From: Earliella scabrosa
Lineage: Eukaryota; Basidiomycota; Agaricomycetes; Polyporales; Polyporaceae
Direction: 5' to 3'
Assembly: GCA_022605405.1 (NCBI GenBank)
Contig: JABYQQ010000027.1
Coordinates: 62,001-126,000 of the forward strand
Length of the DNA: 64,000 nucleotides
Below, in pieces: positions 11,074-21,118 of this stretch; position 1 is the stretch's first letter, and every line of letters begins with the position of its first letter. Both the position numbers and the translations under genes were made by a program. The notes beneath the pieces were generated by a model, which had not been told where the DNA came from, searched no databases, and saw only the letters and a program-made list of their open reading frames with translations.

Positions 11074-11572
11074 ATATCTGACTGTGCTCGCATTTCCGCG
11101 TCTCTAAGAGGGTCGTAAAATGAACTTGAACCGCGTAGAGAGAAAAGATCGCAGGCGCTTCGAACGCGGTTCGGACTCGAACGTAAATGGTTACGTAACT
11201 GAGCCAAACAACCTTCAATAGTCAGCGCTAAAGAGCGCACACTTCACCAGACTTCACCCAGCCTCACAGCACCTCGACTCGTCGAACGTGAGGCTCGTCC
11301 ATGGTACCCGATGCGCACTACCAAGACCAGCTTCTCTGAGGGCGAATATTGTCTCGGGTCTGCCATTAGCCGACGAGGCCTCAACAGTACCTTTGCCAAG
11401 AATTGTTTCCTCGCTAATGCGACCATGCCGGCCGTTCCAGGTCCGTTCTGCCCATCAGTATCCCTTCCGCGCTGTGGACATGGTGGATTGACGTACTGCT
11501 CAGCATGCTCAGCCGAGTCCTAGGGCACCCTATAACAATACTGCACCCTCAACACGACCCCTACGTCTGGCC
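11074..11572. other. Intergenic with one small Cys-containing ORF
   Basis: An ATG frame at 11311-11523 could encode 70 residues ending CGHGGLTYCSACSAES, but there is no further support. Otherwise no feature is seen. Confidence 0.25.
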
Positions 11573-12778
11573 ATGACATTTCATGGCTGCCGCTACCCCC
11601 ACGAGTCGCTCTTCCTCCCTCTCCTTGCCGATATCTCTGTCGAGATCTTCGAATATCTTGATGCGGACTCGTTGGTACGAATTCGACACACCTCTTCGCT
11701 CGGGCACAAGTATGTCTCCGTCACTTTGAGGAGGCGTGTTCGTCGCCTGTTCCGAAACCGTTTGGAGAGGTACCACGCCTTTTTGGAATGGTTCACCAAG
11801 CACGGATGCGTCATTAGTGGCGAGGCCGCCCTCCACGTACTTTTCCCCGCGAACGGCATCCCATCAACCATCGACATCTACGTGCGCGAGGGACTCGTCG
11901 ATTCCTTTGTCGAATATTTCCCTGAATGCGAGTCCTTCGTCCACATCGGCTCGGGTCAGGATGAGAACAGCGGGCAGGGAGGAGACGCGGCCGGGAGCGG
12001 AGTGGTAGCCGAGGGAGGACGAGATCAGGGGGGGTTACCCACAGGCAGCGCAGAGAATCAGGAGTACGGCGACATCGACCACGGCGATCTCCCCGCGGTC
12101 TCTGATATCCCCGTTCCCCATGCTCCTCACAGCGTAGAAGACGATCAAGACGACGACGGTTCCGAATGCCCCATGCCCCGCGGAGTGATCGATACTCTCT
12201 ATTACTGCAAAGACGACCTTATCATCGCCGTTCATCGTGTCAAGGGTGCCAATCCCTTGTTCGCCGTAACGTCGCAGCTGCATTCCGGGCTTCTCAACTA
12301 CGTCACGGCAACATCCTTCTGTTCAGCGTACCCCATTCTTACTCGCGAACGGCGCGCCCTCCTCAATCCCGACAGGCTCATCGACCTGGAGCGCATCCCG
12401 AAGTCGCTGAACTCGGAGGTCGTTCGTTGGGCCCGCTCGCGGTGGACGCTGTCCCGATCCTGGATACAATGGGCTCCGGGTCTCTCGTGCAACGGGCCAC
12501 GTTCCGCGGGATGCGCGACAGCCCAGCGCCATTTCCAGGACGCCTCCTGCTCGTGGGGGTCGTTGGACCTGGTTGGTAGTTGTCGTGGATTGGTTTGCCA
12601 GTGCGACTCGGGGAAACTGCCGCTGCGATGGGTCCCCGCGGGAAGGAATGTGCGCATGCGGGACACAGTGGTATGGTGGAGAGGTGGACGCACTTGCACA
12701 GCTGAATGTCACGGCGGAGGGACGATGACGCTACCGCACACTCGTACTTGCCACTGGTCTCTGTTGGGCGTCTTGTAG
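11573..12778 (+). CDS. F-box-like protein with an acidic insert (first of a tandem pair)
   Basis: Residues about 15-45 (LPLLADISVEIFEYLDADSL, then a conserved Arg/Ser helix) fit an F-box-like domain, which in other proteins binds Skp1 of SCF ubiquitin ligases. The middle resembles a segment in the next gene: ISGEAALHVLF followed by STIDIYV here, against VSGSASIPFF and HMELYV there. That layout recalls nucleotidyltransferase-fold domains (GS then DxD), but the acidic residues are not fully kept, so activity is doubtful. An acidic, Gly-rich insert of about 80 residues (roughly 125-203) is absent from the neighbour; part of it might be an unspliced intron. The C-terminal part has paired Cys (TCTAEC) matching RPCVGPC in the neighbour. 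The substrate is unknown. Confidence 0.6.
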   Translation: MTFHGCRYPHESLFLPLLADISVEIFEYLDADSLVRIRHTSSLGHKYVSVTLRRRVRRLFRNRLERYHAFLEWFTKHGCVISGEAALHVLFPANGIPSTIDIYVREGLVDSFVEYFPECESFVHIGSGQDENSGQGGDAAGSGVVAEGGRDQGGLPTGSAENQEYGDIDHGDLPAVSDIPVPHAPHSVEDDQDDDGSECPMPRGVIDTLYYCKDDLIIAVHRVKGANPLFAVTSQLHSGLLNYVTATSFCSAYPILTRERRALLNPDRLIDLERIPKSLNSEVVRWARSRWTLSRSWIQWAPGLSCNGPRSAGCATAQRHFQDASCSWGSLDLVGSCRGLVCQCDSGKLPLRWVPAGRNVRMRDTVVWWRGGRTCTAECHGGGTMTLPHTRTCHWSLLGVL

Positions 12779-13035
12779 AACGTCAGTTTGTATTGCAAGT
12801 GGATAGACTCGATTACGCTGTCCTCACGGGGGCGCATTCTTGGCTCTTAGTCACGATTGATGTGTATCCGACGTATCACAACTATGGCACTCCAGATACG
12901 CGATGGCAGGGCGATAATGTCCGCAGGGTGCCAATCTCTTGGGTTAATCAGCGTACTTTGGGGTTGTCGTTTTGAAGAGAGCCCGCGCGGCTCGCCCGAC
13001 TCTCCCCTCACCTTCGCATTGCATTGTCATCTACG

Positions 13036-13890
13036 ATGGCTACCTTCTCGTCCCTCCCGGTCCGACCAGTCACCCGAATCTCATTCTTCCTTTCCGACTT
13101 CCGTGATGTCCTCAACTTTCGCGTTTGCTCTAAGAGCGTGCTGGAGGCTGTCGGCCAGGATCTCAAGGACAGTTTGAGACGCATAGTTGCCATGTACGTC
13201 CCAAACCCCGAGGATTTGGTCGCCTTCATGGAGAGTCGGGGCGGCGGATATGTCAGCGGGAGCGCTTCCATTCCATTCTTCCTGCGGGACCTCCACTTCC
13301 GTACAACCCACATGGAGCTCTACGTGTCGCGGACCACATTCCACCCCTACCTCAACCACTTCCTGGAAGTACAAAAGGCGAAGGTCATCCTTTCTCGATA
13401 CTCACACGAACCACTGGGAGCGCACCTTCCGGCTCGAAAACTTCGCGGAGTTGTCATCCTACGTATGACCTTGGGGAAGCGCGTTGGCGTAGTCGCCATG
13501 TGTTGGGCTGAAGACCTCGACCCTCTGAACGCCGTCTCCACAGGGTGGGCATCAGCCGTCATTAACTACATCAGTCCCACCCACTTCGGCGCCGCCTACC
13601 CCTTCCTCTTATTTCGCCATCGTAACGTGGTAGGCCACTCTACTTTCGAGGCCGCATTGGTACAGCAATACGAGCGTTGGGGTATCAAGTCTCGCCTCTC
13701 GTTGTGCTACTGGGAGGGTGGACAGAAGCACGGTTGCGGGGCGAAGGTCTTCGCGTGTTCAGCACAAATACGCTCGTACGACGACGCCGGAGCCCTTCGT
13801 GCGCGGATGCTGCCTTTCAGCACTACAGCGCTCCAGTCCCACGTTCAATGGCGCCTGGATATTCGTCCCTGTGTAGGGCCTTGTCTCTAG
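13036..13890 (+). CDS. F-box-like protein, tandem paralogue of the preceding gene
   Basis: I start at the ATG at 13036 (MATFSSLPVRPVTRISFFLS), giving 284 residues. The N-terminus fits an F-box-like fold with FRVCSKSVLEAVGQ. The body aligns with the gene at 11573 over the segments GGGYVSGSASIPFF, MELYVSRTTFHPYLNHF, a shared (C/G)(S/A)AYP(I/F)L, and a C-terminal W-R-x(4-5)-C-x3-C. It lacks the acidic insert of its neighbour. The two genes are 257 bp apart in the same orientation, which indicates tandem duplication and divergence. A further short exon (ATG at 13967, MYNPTMNVIAAMATYC) may belong to a longer 3' isoform, but I could not join it in frame. Confidence 0.6.
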   Translation: MATFSSLPVRPVTRISFFLSDFRDVLNFRVCSKSVLEAVGQDLKDSLRRIVAMYVPNPEDLVAFMESRGGGYVSGSASIPFFLRDLHFRTTHMELYVSRTTFHPYLNHFLEVQKAKVILSRYSHEPLGAHLPARKLRGVVILRMTLGKRVGVVAMCWAEDLDPLNAVSTGWASAVINYISPTHFGAAYPFLLFRHRNVVGHSTFEAALVQQYERWGIKSRLSLCYWEGGQKHGCGAKVFACSAQIRSYDDAGALRARMLPFSTTALQSHVQWRLDIRPCVGPCL

Positions 13891-14625
13891 AAGGATGTGT
13901 TGTGAGTACACCAGTCGTCTGTCCTGGCAGTCACGTTGAACGAACCTCTCTAGTCTCCGCATCGACATGTACAACCCCACGATGAACGTCATCGCCGCTA
14001 TGGCCACGTATTGCGATCGCCACTCCAGGCGTGATGATCATCACGAGAGAGAGGGGATAGTTGAGATCCAGGACACGCCGACGAATGACGATGGACGAGT
14101 CACTAGTACACAGTAATTGTCTTCATCCATAGAAACTCATCGTCACTATCAGACGAAACGCAGAGGACGACAGCGGAGATACCACTGTTGAAGGGATCCT
14201 GGGCTAAGGGAACCCAGCGGGGTTCATTGTCGTGTCATCGTAAGACTTCGGAGTCAGGCGGCGGGTTAAGGGCAGGCAGCATCAAGCCGTGATCCGTTTC
14301 AACCCGAGCCAGCCACTGTCTGTCGGCGAGCCCAGGGCAATCCTGTAAGCATGCAGTTGTCTGTGGTGGACTGCAAGATCAAGTGGCACGATCCAGCGGT
14401 CTTGCACCATCCCGTTGCGTTGTGGGGAAGGCGGGGTACGTCGTAGTGGTGTTGCAGGACGTGGTAGACGCGCGTAAATATGTGGCAAGCATTCTATGGG
14501 TACCGAGGAGCCGCGCAGTGCGTAGGGTACGATGATATGAACATGACATTGCCCGTGACTGGCATGGAGAGTTGTTGAAGGGGAAGCAGAAACTCCCGGA
14601 ACGTGATAGCCACACCGTGTAGCCT
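13891..14625. other. Intergenic, 3' ends of converging genes
   Basis: The plus gene above and the minus gene below converge here. A coding-like stretch of about 50 codons follows the ATG at 13967. The rest shows only short frames. Confidence 0.3.
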
Positions 14626-15131
14626 CTAATGCCCATTGCGCCTGCGTACTTGAGCAGGATTCCACCAGCAATCACAGTCCTGACGCAGTTTGATGGCCTC
14701 CTCCTCAGCGTGCTTGAGTTTACTCTCCACATCGTGGAAGAGGTCAGCATACTCGTACATGAGTGCCTGTGCGCTCTTCATGTCTCGGAGAATCTGCGCC
14801 TCTCGCATCTTGTGTCTGGTGTTCTCCGAAACGAGGTCGCGAAAATGACCGTCAAAGATGGCGAAGACAGCTGTTGTTGAGCCTCCTGAGTCAGTGCACA
14901 GTCATCAATAGGAGGCATGACACGCTCACTTCGGATCCAGGGCGCACAGATGTCGCAGCCCGCTACGAATACCTTCTCTCCAGTATCGGAACGTCGCATC
15001 TTGCTGACATCGATCGCAAGCAGAACGTTGTTGTTGCTGTAGAATGATCGTGTCAGCGATCAAGCGTGGAGAGTAGATGGAACAATAACACACTGGCCAC
15101 ATGCGCAGCGAAAGGTCTGGGTGGATGCCAT
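14626..15131 (-). CDS. 134-residue protein: CxC/CxxC zinc site plus coiled coil
   Basis: Exons on the minus strand are 15131..15094, 15036..14930 and 14885..14626, with introns of 57 and 44 bp, all in frame. C9-x-C11 and C40-x2-C43 are spaced as in a four-Cys zinc site. They are followed by a short globular stretch (TTAVFAIFDGHFRDLV) and a helical coiled coil (residues about 75-118, for example ESKLKHAEEEAIKLRQDC). This zinc-then-coil layout recalls GRF-type and similar small zinc proteins, but the GRF signature residues are not present. Family unknown. No secretion signal or membrane segment. Confidence 0.6.
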
Positions 15132-15888
15132 CGACGTGCACGGGCTAGCTGTCTGACCGTCATGAGGTCCACTGAATATGGGATATTATGAGGATGTTCG
15201 CGCACGATAGATCCTTGGGTCTGTACACTGGCGGGAGAGTAGCGGTGGACGAGAGGAAGTGAGGTACAAGGAGATGGAGGTCCAGGGTCAAAGGAGGGAG
15301 GCTAGGTCAACCGTCAAATGCCAGCGATCTGACATAAGCGGGCCCAAACTGGTGCTATTAGCCTGTGGGTAGCGTGACCGCCCTGGAAAACGATCATCAG
15401 ATTGCGAGCTTCATCACAGAACAGACATAGTATATACTTATATGTCAACTGCTCTGCACACATGCCGTGCGCGGGTTCAATGGAAGCTTACAGAAGAAAC
15501 AGTCGCGCTCTCCCAACATTCCGTCACATCTTAACCACGATAGGTCAGAGCGTCATCACGCTGGAACACCCCAATGTGACCATTGGGGGTAAAGATATCG
15601 GCTATCCTGTTCAGGAAGGCAGAAACGATAGAAAGATAGGTCTAGGCCACAAGTACGGCAAACGTCCATCAAGACCGACGATGGGGAGGCAAATAAGAGC
15701 CAATGCGATGTCGGTCGACACGCTCTTCCCTCGCGCTCAACTCCTCTCCCCATGGATGTCTCACTCGTATGCGCCGCGCGACAACGCTCCGATGAGCATG
15801 ACCACTGGGACATGGACCTTAGAACACGCTACCTGATCGACAATATCGTGGAGTCTAGCACAGGGAGCATTGCGGCTGAAACTACGGC
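15132..15888. other. Intergenic, possible upstream exon for the next gene
   Basis: An ATG at 15752 opens a frame of about 60 codons (MDVSLVCAARQRSDEHDHWD) that could be a 5' exon of the gene at 15889, but no intron joining the two keeps frame by eye. The minus-strand gene above starts from here as well, so this interval must hold its promoter. Confidence 0.3.
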
Positions 15889-16508
15889 ATGCGCATGCCC
15901 CACTCCGGCCCTACACTTGCAGACAGCCGCGGCAATGGTATGTCACATGCCAATATTCATGCGAGTGGGACAGCTGCAGATGTTGTGTCGCAGCTCTCTA
16001 CGAATCTGGGAATCGACATGAATGAGGAGGATGACCCTCCACCGACTCTCGTGCCGTGTTCTCCCGTTGGCGAGGCAAGTGGGGATGGCCAGCACTCTGA
16101 TCCCGACGGCGCCGAGGGGCGAAACCAAGAGTGAGTGCAAGAAACATACCGAGCAGTGGCAACCATTCTCAAGTACTCCCTACATTTGAAGTGTATTCTC
16201 CACAAAGCAGTCTGATCTCCAGCCAGAGAGCTGCTACGAGCCGACTTGCACTGGCACACTAGAGGATGTGAACGTCTTCGAGCCTGTCCTCCTCCAAGCC
16301 TTGAGGCGGGCCGCGTTAAAGAAGCGGTGGGACGAAGAAGTCTCATCCTATATAATATCCTATGTAAGTACATATTCAGAGTGTGCAGTCAAACCGTAAC
16401 CCTCACCAATGCGCGCAGGATATGATGTGTACATACACCCACGGCGCGCATCGAGATGGCACAGAGGGTGCGGCTGACTCGATCTGCAACCAGTCGGAGA
16501 CGGTATGA
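15889..16508 (+). CDS. 167-residue acidic protein, three exons, unknown
   Basis: Exons 15889..16130, 16192..16363 and 16419..16508 total exactly 504 bases and join in frame through 61- and 55-bp introns. The first exon is disordered and acidic (MNEEDDPPPTLV). The second carries a helical segment rich in Leu and Arg (EPVLLQALRRAALKKRWDEE). The last ends DSICNQSETV. There may be more sequence 5' of the ATG. No family recognised. Confidence 0.5.
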
Positions 16509-17318
16509 TCAGACTCTACGTGTTAGAGCATGGTTGTCCCTTGTGCAGACATGAAGAAACGCTTCGGGGGCGGGACGTCTAGCAGAGAGCTTCCGTAGAT
16601 GACCAATAAGCAGTAGTCTGGATCAGCCTCCGAGTCAAGCACAAGTACAAGTGGGAAGCGAGTGCGCGAGATCTCCACCAGTTGTCAATGTCGTCGAAAC
16701 GCTTGCGGCTGATGGACTTGACTCACAGTCGTGGTGTCCAAGAACACCAACGGTACAATGGGAGTAGTACCGTACTCAGGCTTGACGGATGGCGCTCATA
16801 GCCACGTGTCAGTGATCCACGTTGTCCGGCATTAGGCGAAGTGACCCTAACCTCGGGTTACCGCAACGAACCTTGTTGATAAGTCTATCTCATGTATCAT
16901 CTTCCTCCCATCCTCTATACTTGCGGCTACTACTAGTCGGACGTTCGTGGCTCGTGCGATCTCAGTCATGCAACCCGCCTCTTAGACCTCTTTCACAGAA
17001 TCAAAGCCATCTAGACGACAACGACAACGACTCGCTACTAGGGACTCCGGAGGATTCTGATGCGTGATCCACACACATTAGTAGCCCTGGCCGCGGCCCG
17101 CTGTCGTCGCCGCGATCGACAATGAATGTCCCACATCATGATGGCAAGATCACGAGAATTTGCTCAGCAACGGCATCTCGGTGCTGCGTAATGTGTGCCG
17201 TGCGCGCGTCAAAGTCGCGGTATGCGCCTACGCTAGGACTAGAGATCCCGCATGCTGCTCAGGGCTCATATAGAACGATTATTGCCATCCAGGTGTCTAT
17301 TCCCCTTCTCCATCGTCC
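16509..17318. other. Intergenic, no confident gene
   Basis: Short frames only. An exon upstream of 17319 is likely because the next gene's frame is open back to an acceptor at about 17288 (CATCCAG); I could not place its partner. Confidence 0.3.
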
Positions 17319-17879
17319 ATGGGCCGTCCACTATATTCCATCCAACTCAGGAGTCGTTCCGGGCGGGATAAATCCTCCTATCAGCTGGAGGGGTCCAACC
17401 TCATGCCTGAACCTCGCGGGACCAGAACGGCCGCTCAGGCCACCACGCCGTTTGACGGCGAAACCGTCGAACACATGTGGAACTCGTTTCTGCCCCAGCG
17501 CAACGCCCGTCGTCCGGCCGAGGACAGCTTCACGCCTGACGAGAGGCGTGCACTCCTCGTCCATCAACGTGAACTCGAACGCGGAGCGTGGGCCGAGTCC
17601 AACCTCATCTCAGCACCTCGCGGGACCCGGACGGCCGCAGAACCTACTCGGGTCTTCACCACACCGTTCGAGGGCGAGATGGTCGAACGCATATGGAACT
17701 CGTTCTTGCCTGAGAGCGTGGCCCCACAAGGGACGGAGAACAGGTTGACGCCTGAGGAGAGGGATGCAATGTCCGTTCATGAACGCGCACTCGAACGCGG
17801 AGGATCGGTCGAGCGACACTCGCAGAATCACCCGGCAGCTATGCCCATTGGTCACGATGTGTCTTCGAGACATGCATAA
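17319..17879 (+). CDS. Protein with two copies of a DGETVE-type motif module
   Basis: The frame gives 186 residues from the ATG at 17319 and may extend 5' through another exon. It contains two copies of a module of about 75 residues: PRGTRTAA, then TTPFDGETVEHMWNSFLP (second copy TTPFEGEMVERIWNSFLP), then a TP(D/E)ER-x-A-x(2)-VH-x-R-x-LERG segment. The DGETVE-x-x-W core is shared with the partial gene at 2-418. The duplication is old, since the copies differ at many positions outside the core. I do not know the family. The acidic, Trp-anchored repeat could be a protein-interaction motif. Confidence 0.5.
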   Translation: MGRPLYSIQLRSRSGRDKSSYQLEGSNLMPEPRGTRTAAQATTPFDGETVEHMWNSFLPQRNARRPAEDSFTPDERRALLVHQRELERGAWAESNLISAPRGTRTAAEPTRVFTTPFEGEMVERIWNSFLPESVAPQGTENRLTPEERDAMSVHERALERGGSVERHSQNHPAAMPIGHDVSSRHA

Positions 17880-18570
17880 CTTATGCAGGTGAGCCCTTCT
17901 CTTACCTTCCTGCGTACATCTTCTGTCATCTCGAGCCTTGTCGATGTACGTCTGTCGTACGGCCTCCTCACGGCATGACTGGCGACACGTCCTCGTGCCG
18001 TGGGACCTAAAGATAACTAAAACAACGATGCTGACATGCTCCTGCCTGCGGGCTTCATAACTCTAGGTTCACCCACGGACGTCATTCGACGGCTCGGTAA
18101 CGTCTCGATCTCGTTCAACGCAACAAAAACGCGTAGCTAGAGTTGTTTATCATCGCCCTGTCGTTCTCACATACCTCGTCTACAATGTCACCGGTCATCC
18201 GATTGTGGTCCTGGGCGTGAGTACAACAATCGTCCACGAGCTGGACGGTAAGACCACGGCGAGTCTCACCAGTAGGCTGAGACATTAACATTAATCAGTC
18301 CATATAGTGTCAGAGATACGACCGGGGGTTTCCGGCTCGCGAGGAAGATTGGAGAGATCCTCAAATGGTTAGACGTCAAGGAATGATTGACGCCCGAGAC
18401 GCCAACCATTCATCCCCTCGTAGACCTAACCTCTTGCACCCATCCTGCCTCCAGACCCCTTCTCGCTCCGAGGACGAAGCTCCCAACCTACATGTGTGCG
18501 TGCTCAAGACTTGCTGGTTTTCATTCGCTGCCTTCCGGTTTCGGTGGCACCGCTAGGCGGTGCCATCTGC
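17880..18570. other. Intergenic, no gene seen
   Basis: Short frames only, with isolated splice-like sites. The interval leads directly into the 128-bp repeat array. Confidence 0.3.
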
Positions 18571-19826
18571 GAGCCTCTCGAGCTTGCATCTCGAGCTGTG
18601 TGCGTCAAACTCCTCGCTCGCAGCGGCTTGAGCTCGCGTCGTTCAATTTTTTTCCGTCCTTTCCTTCCCCTCCGTGCGAGAACACCATGCGGTGTCTGCG
18701 AGCCTCTCGAGCTTGCATCTCGAGCTGTCTGCGTCCGACTCCTCGCTCGCAGCGGCTCGAGCTCGCGTCGTTCATTTCCTTCCGTCCTTTCCTTCCCCTC
18801 CGTGCGAGAACACCATGCGGTGTCTGCGAGCATCTCGAGCTTGCATCTCGAGCTGTCTGCGTCCGACTCCTCGCTCGCAGCGGCTCGAGCTCGCGTCGTT
18901 CATTTCCTTCCGTCCTTTCCTTCCCCTCCGTGCGAGAACACCATGCGGTGTCTGCGAGCATCTCGAGCTTGCATCTCGAGCTGTCTGCGTCCGACTCCTC
19001 GCTCGCAGCGGCTCGAGCTCGCGTCGTTCATTTCCTTCCGTCCTTTCCTTCCCCCCCGTGCGAGAACACCATGCAGTGTCTGCGAGCATCTCGAGCTTGC
19101 ATCTCGAGCTGTCTGCGTCCGACTCCTCGCTCGCAGCGGCTCGAGCTCGCGTCGTTCATTTCCTTCCGTCCTTTCCTTCCCCTCCGTGCGAGAACACCAT
19201 GCGGTGTCTGCGAGCATCTCGAGCTTGCATCTCGAGCTGTCTGCGTCCGACTCCTCGCTCGCAGCGGCTCGAGCTCGCGTCGTTCATTTCCTTCCGTCCT
19301 TTCCTTCCCCCCCGTGCGAGAACACCATGCGGTGTCTGCGAGCATCTCGAGCTTGCATCTCGAGCTGTCTGCGTCCGACTCCTCGCTCGCAGCGGCTCGA
19401 GCTCGCGTCGTTCATTTCCTTCCGTCCTTTCCTTCCCCCCCGTGCGAGAACACCATGCGGTGTCTGCGAGCATCTCGAGCTTGCATCTCGAGCTGTCTGC
19501 GTCCGACTCCTCGCTCGCAGCGGCTCGAGCTCGCGTCGTTCATTTCCTTCCGTCCTTTCCTTCCCCCCCGTGCGAGAACACCATGCGGTGTCTGCGAGCA
19601 TCTCGAGCTTGCATCTCGAGCTGTCTGCGTCCGACTCCTCGCTCGCAGCGGCTTGAGCTCGCGTCGTTCAATTTTTTTCCGTCCTTTCCTTCCCCTCCGT
19701 GCGAGAACACCATGCGGTGTCTGCGAGCCTCTCGAGCTTGCATCTCGAGCTGTCTGCGTCCGACTCCTCGCTCGCAGCGGCTCGAGCTCGCGTTGTTCAT
19801 TTTTTTCCGTCCTTTCCTTCCCCTGC
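18571..19826. repeat. 128-bp tandem array, ten copies
   Basis: Copies begin (at GAGCC/GAGCA) near 18571, 18700, 18828, 18956, 19084, 19212, 19340, 19468, 19596 and 19725. Eight of the ten boundaries are 128 bp apart or close the array; the first and the second-to-last steps are 129 bp. Each unit holds XhoI-type palindromes (CTCGAG) and the inverted pair TCTCGAGCTTGCATCTCGAG. Interior units are almost identical, with only C/T changes in a C-run. Edge units carry a T-run variant and CCTCTCG instead of CATCTCG. No plus-strand frame has a stop inside a unit, so long meaningless ORFs run through it. Confidence 0.95.
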
Positions 19827-19892
19827 AAAGCTCCGCTTCTCCTCGGTGTACCGTCCGTAGTTTAGTATCGATGTTATGAAGAGGATGAGCAG

Positions 19893-20084
19893 TCATGACT
19901 TATAGCCAAATGGAAGATTGCCGTCCTGCCCGTCGCCCGTGTCGTCGTCCGCGCCGAGCGTCATGCCCTCCTCGATCCCGTCCTCTTCGCCGTCGGCGAG
20001 CGCGGTGACCCAGCCGCGGCGGACGCGGTCGAAGATCTCGAGGCCGCGCAGGCAGAGGCAGAGGTTCTCGATGAGCTTGTACAT
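19893..20084 (-). pseudogene. GC-rich 3' exon-like fragment without its 5' part
   Basis: The minus strand reads EMYKLIENLCLCLRGLEIFD, then a Trp-containing stretch and an acidic Asp/Glu/Gly tail ending NLPFGYKS and a stop. Codon choice is strongly C/G-ending, like highly expressed genes and unlike the surroundings. No matching upstream exon is visible before about 20100, so it looks like a displaced or truncated gene end. It lies within 70 bp of the 128-bp array. Confidence 0.4.
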
Positions 20085-20475
20085 CTCGAGGGTGGTACAT
20101 TGACCACCACGACGAGGCTGCTTGGGCGGCGAGGAATGTGATAAGCGTGCTCCAGCTAGTCACCGTCACTGTTGTCGGCGATCCTGATGAACTTTGGTGG
20201 GAGTGACCGGTCATTGCGGTAGAGACATGGAATGCGCATGCGCATGCCTTTTCACCCCAATGCCCCAAATGACCCAAGTGTTACATTCGGTATCCGGTGC
20301 GAGTCCTCAACAGCCTAAGGCGTGTGCGGTACCCTCAGCTATATACGCGAAGGGTCAAAGATCACCTGCGGGCTCCTGGTGTGCATCCTGACCCTCATCG
20401 GCCTCGGACTCGTACGGTGTATCATCTATCTCCCGTCTCCCCCCAACGCGTGGCCAGCGGGCAATCATCTCGGGA
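20085..20475. other. Intergenic, no gene seen
   Basis: Short frames only, between the truncated fragment and the 3' end of the next minus-strand gene. Confidence 0.3.
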
Positions 20476-21038
20476 TCAATCGGAGCCTGTATAAATCTGT
20501 TCAATGATCGAACGGATATCAACCCCACTGGAACGCACCCTCTGCAGCTCGCGCGTCCACGGCACAACGATCTCTTGAGACCACGGGATAAGTGATAAAA
20601 GACGCATCGATGCATCCGCCCTCTTGGCCAGATCCATGATACCCAAGAGCCTTTCCTGGAATGCAGGCCACATGCACAAGGCGACGATGCTGCCACGGCT
20701 CAGAAACTCGTACAGGGATATGACAATCTCCACAGAGTCTCGTTGGTCAGCGGTCAATCCTTCGCGGACTCGCTGGGTGTCCAATAGCTCCCTGAAGCTG
20801 GTCCAGGTGGTCAGGGGGGTTTCTGTCGCATCGCGCAACGTTGTCGGCAGGGTTTTCTGGGCGTGTTGGGATCAGTCGTTGTGCCGCCAGCGGTCCCAAC
20901 CCTACTTACTCGAACCCGGATCCGTCCAGCCGTGACCACTAACGAGACTGTACTCTCGTCGTCGCTGGTTGAGGTCCCAGTACTGGATGGAGGCAGCAGA
21001 CGAACGGAGGGAGGGTTGAACGCTCCTTTGAGGGGCAT
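20476..21038 (-). CDS. 169-residue two-exon protein, unknown
   Basis: Exons 21038..20910 and 20856..20476 join in phase 0 across a 53-bp intron. The first exon is Ser/Thr-rich and ends in a beta-like stretch (VSLVVTAGRIRVR). The second encodes a mostly helical domain rich in Leu, Arg and Trp (for example SIVALCMWPAFQERLLGIMD). A start at the ATG at 21038 is preferred over an upstream TTG. It lies 80 bp downstream of the minus-strand finger gene, in the same orientation. No family recognised. Confidence 0.55.
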
Positions 21039-21118
21039 TGCTGGGGCGTCGAGGGCGAGCAATGGATGGGAGAGGTGTCACAAAGGAGCACAAGGGGTGA
21101 TGAGCGACCTTGATCTAT

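Noticed and set aside
18571..19826. CRISPR-like direct repeats
   Set aside because: Units are contiguous 128-bp tandem copies without unique spacers, in a eukaryotic context.
18387..19879. Very long plus- and minus-strand ORFs (up to 492 codons) through 18.4-19.9 kb
   Set aside because: They only read through the 128-bp array in rotating frames; no unit has a plus-strand stop, so length is not evidence of coding.
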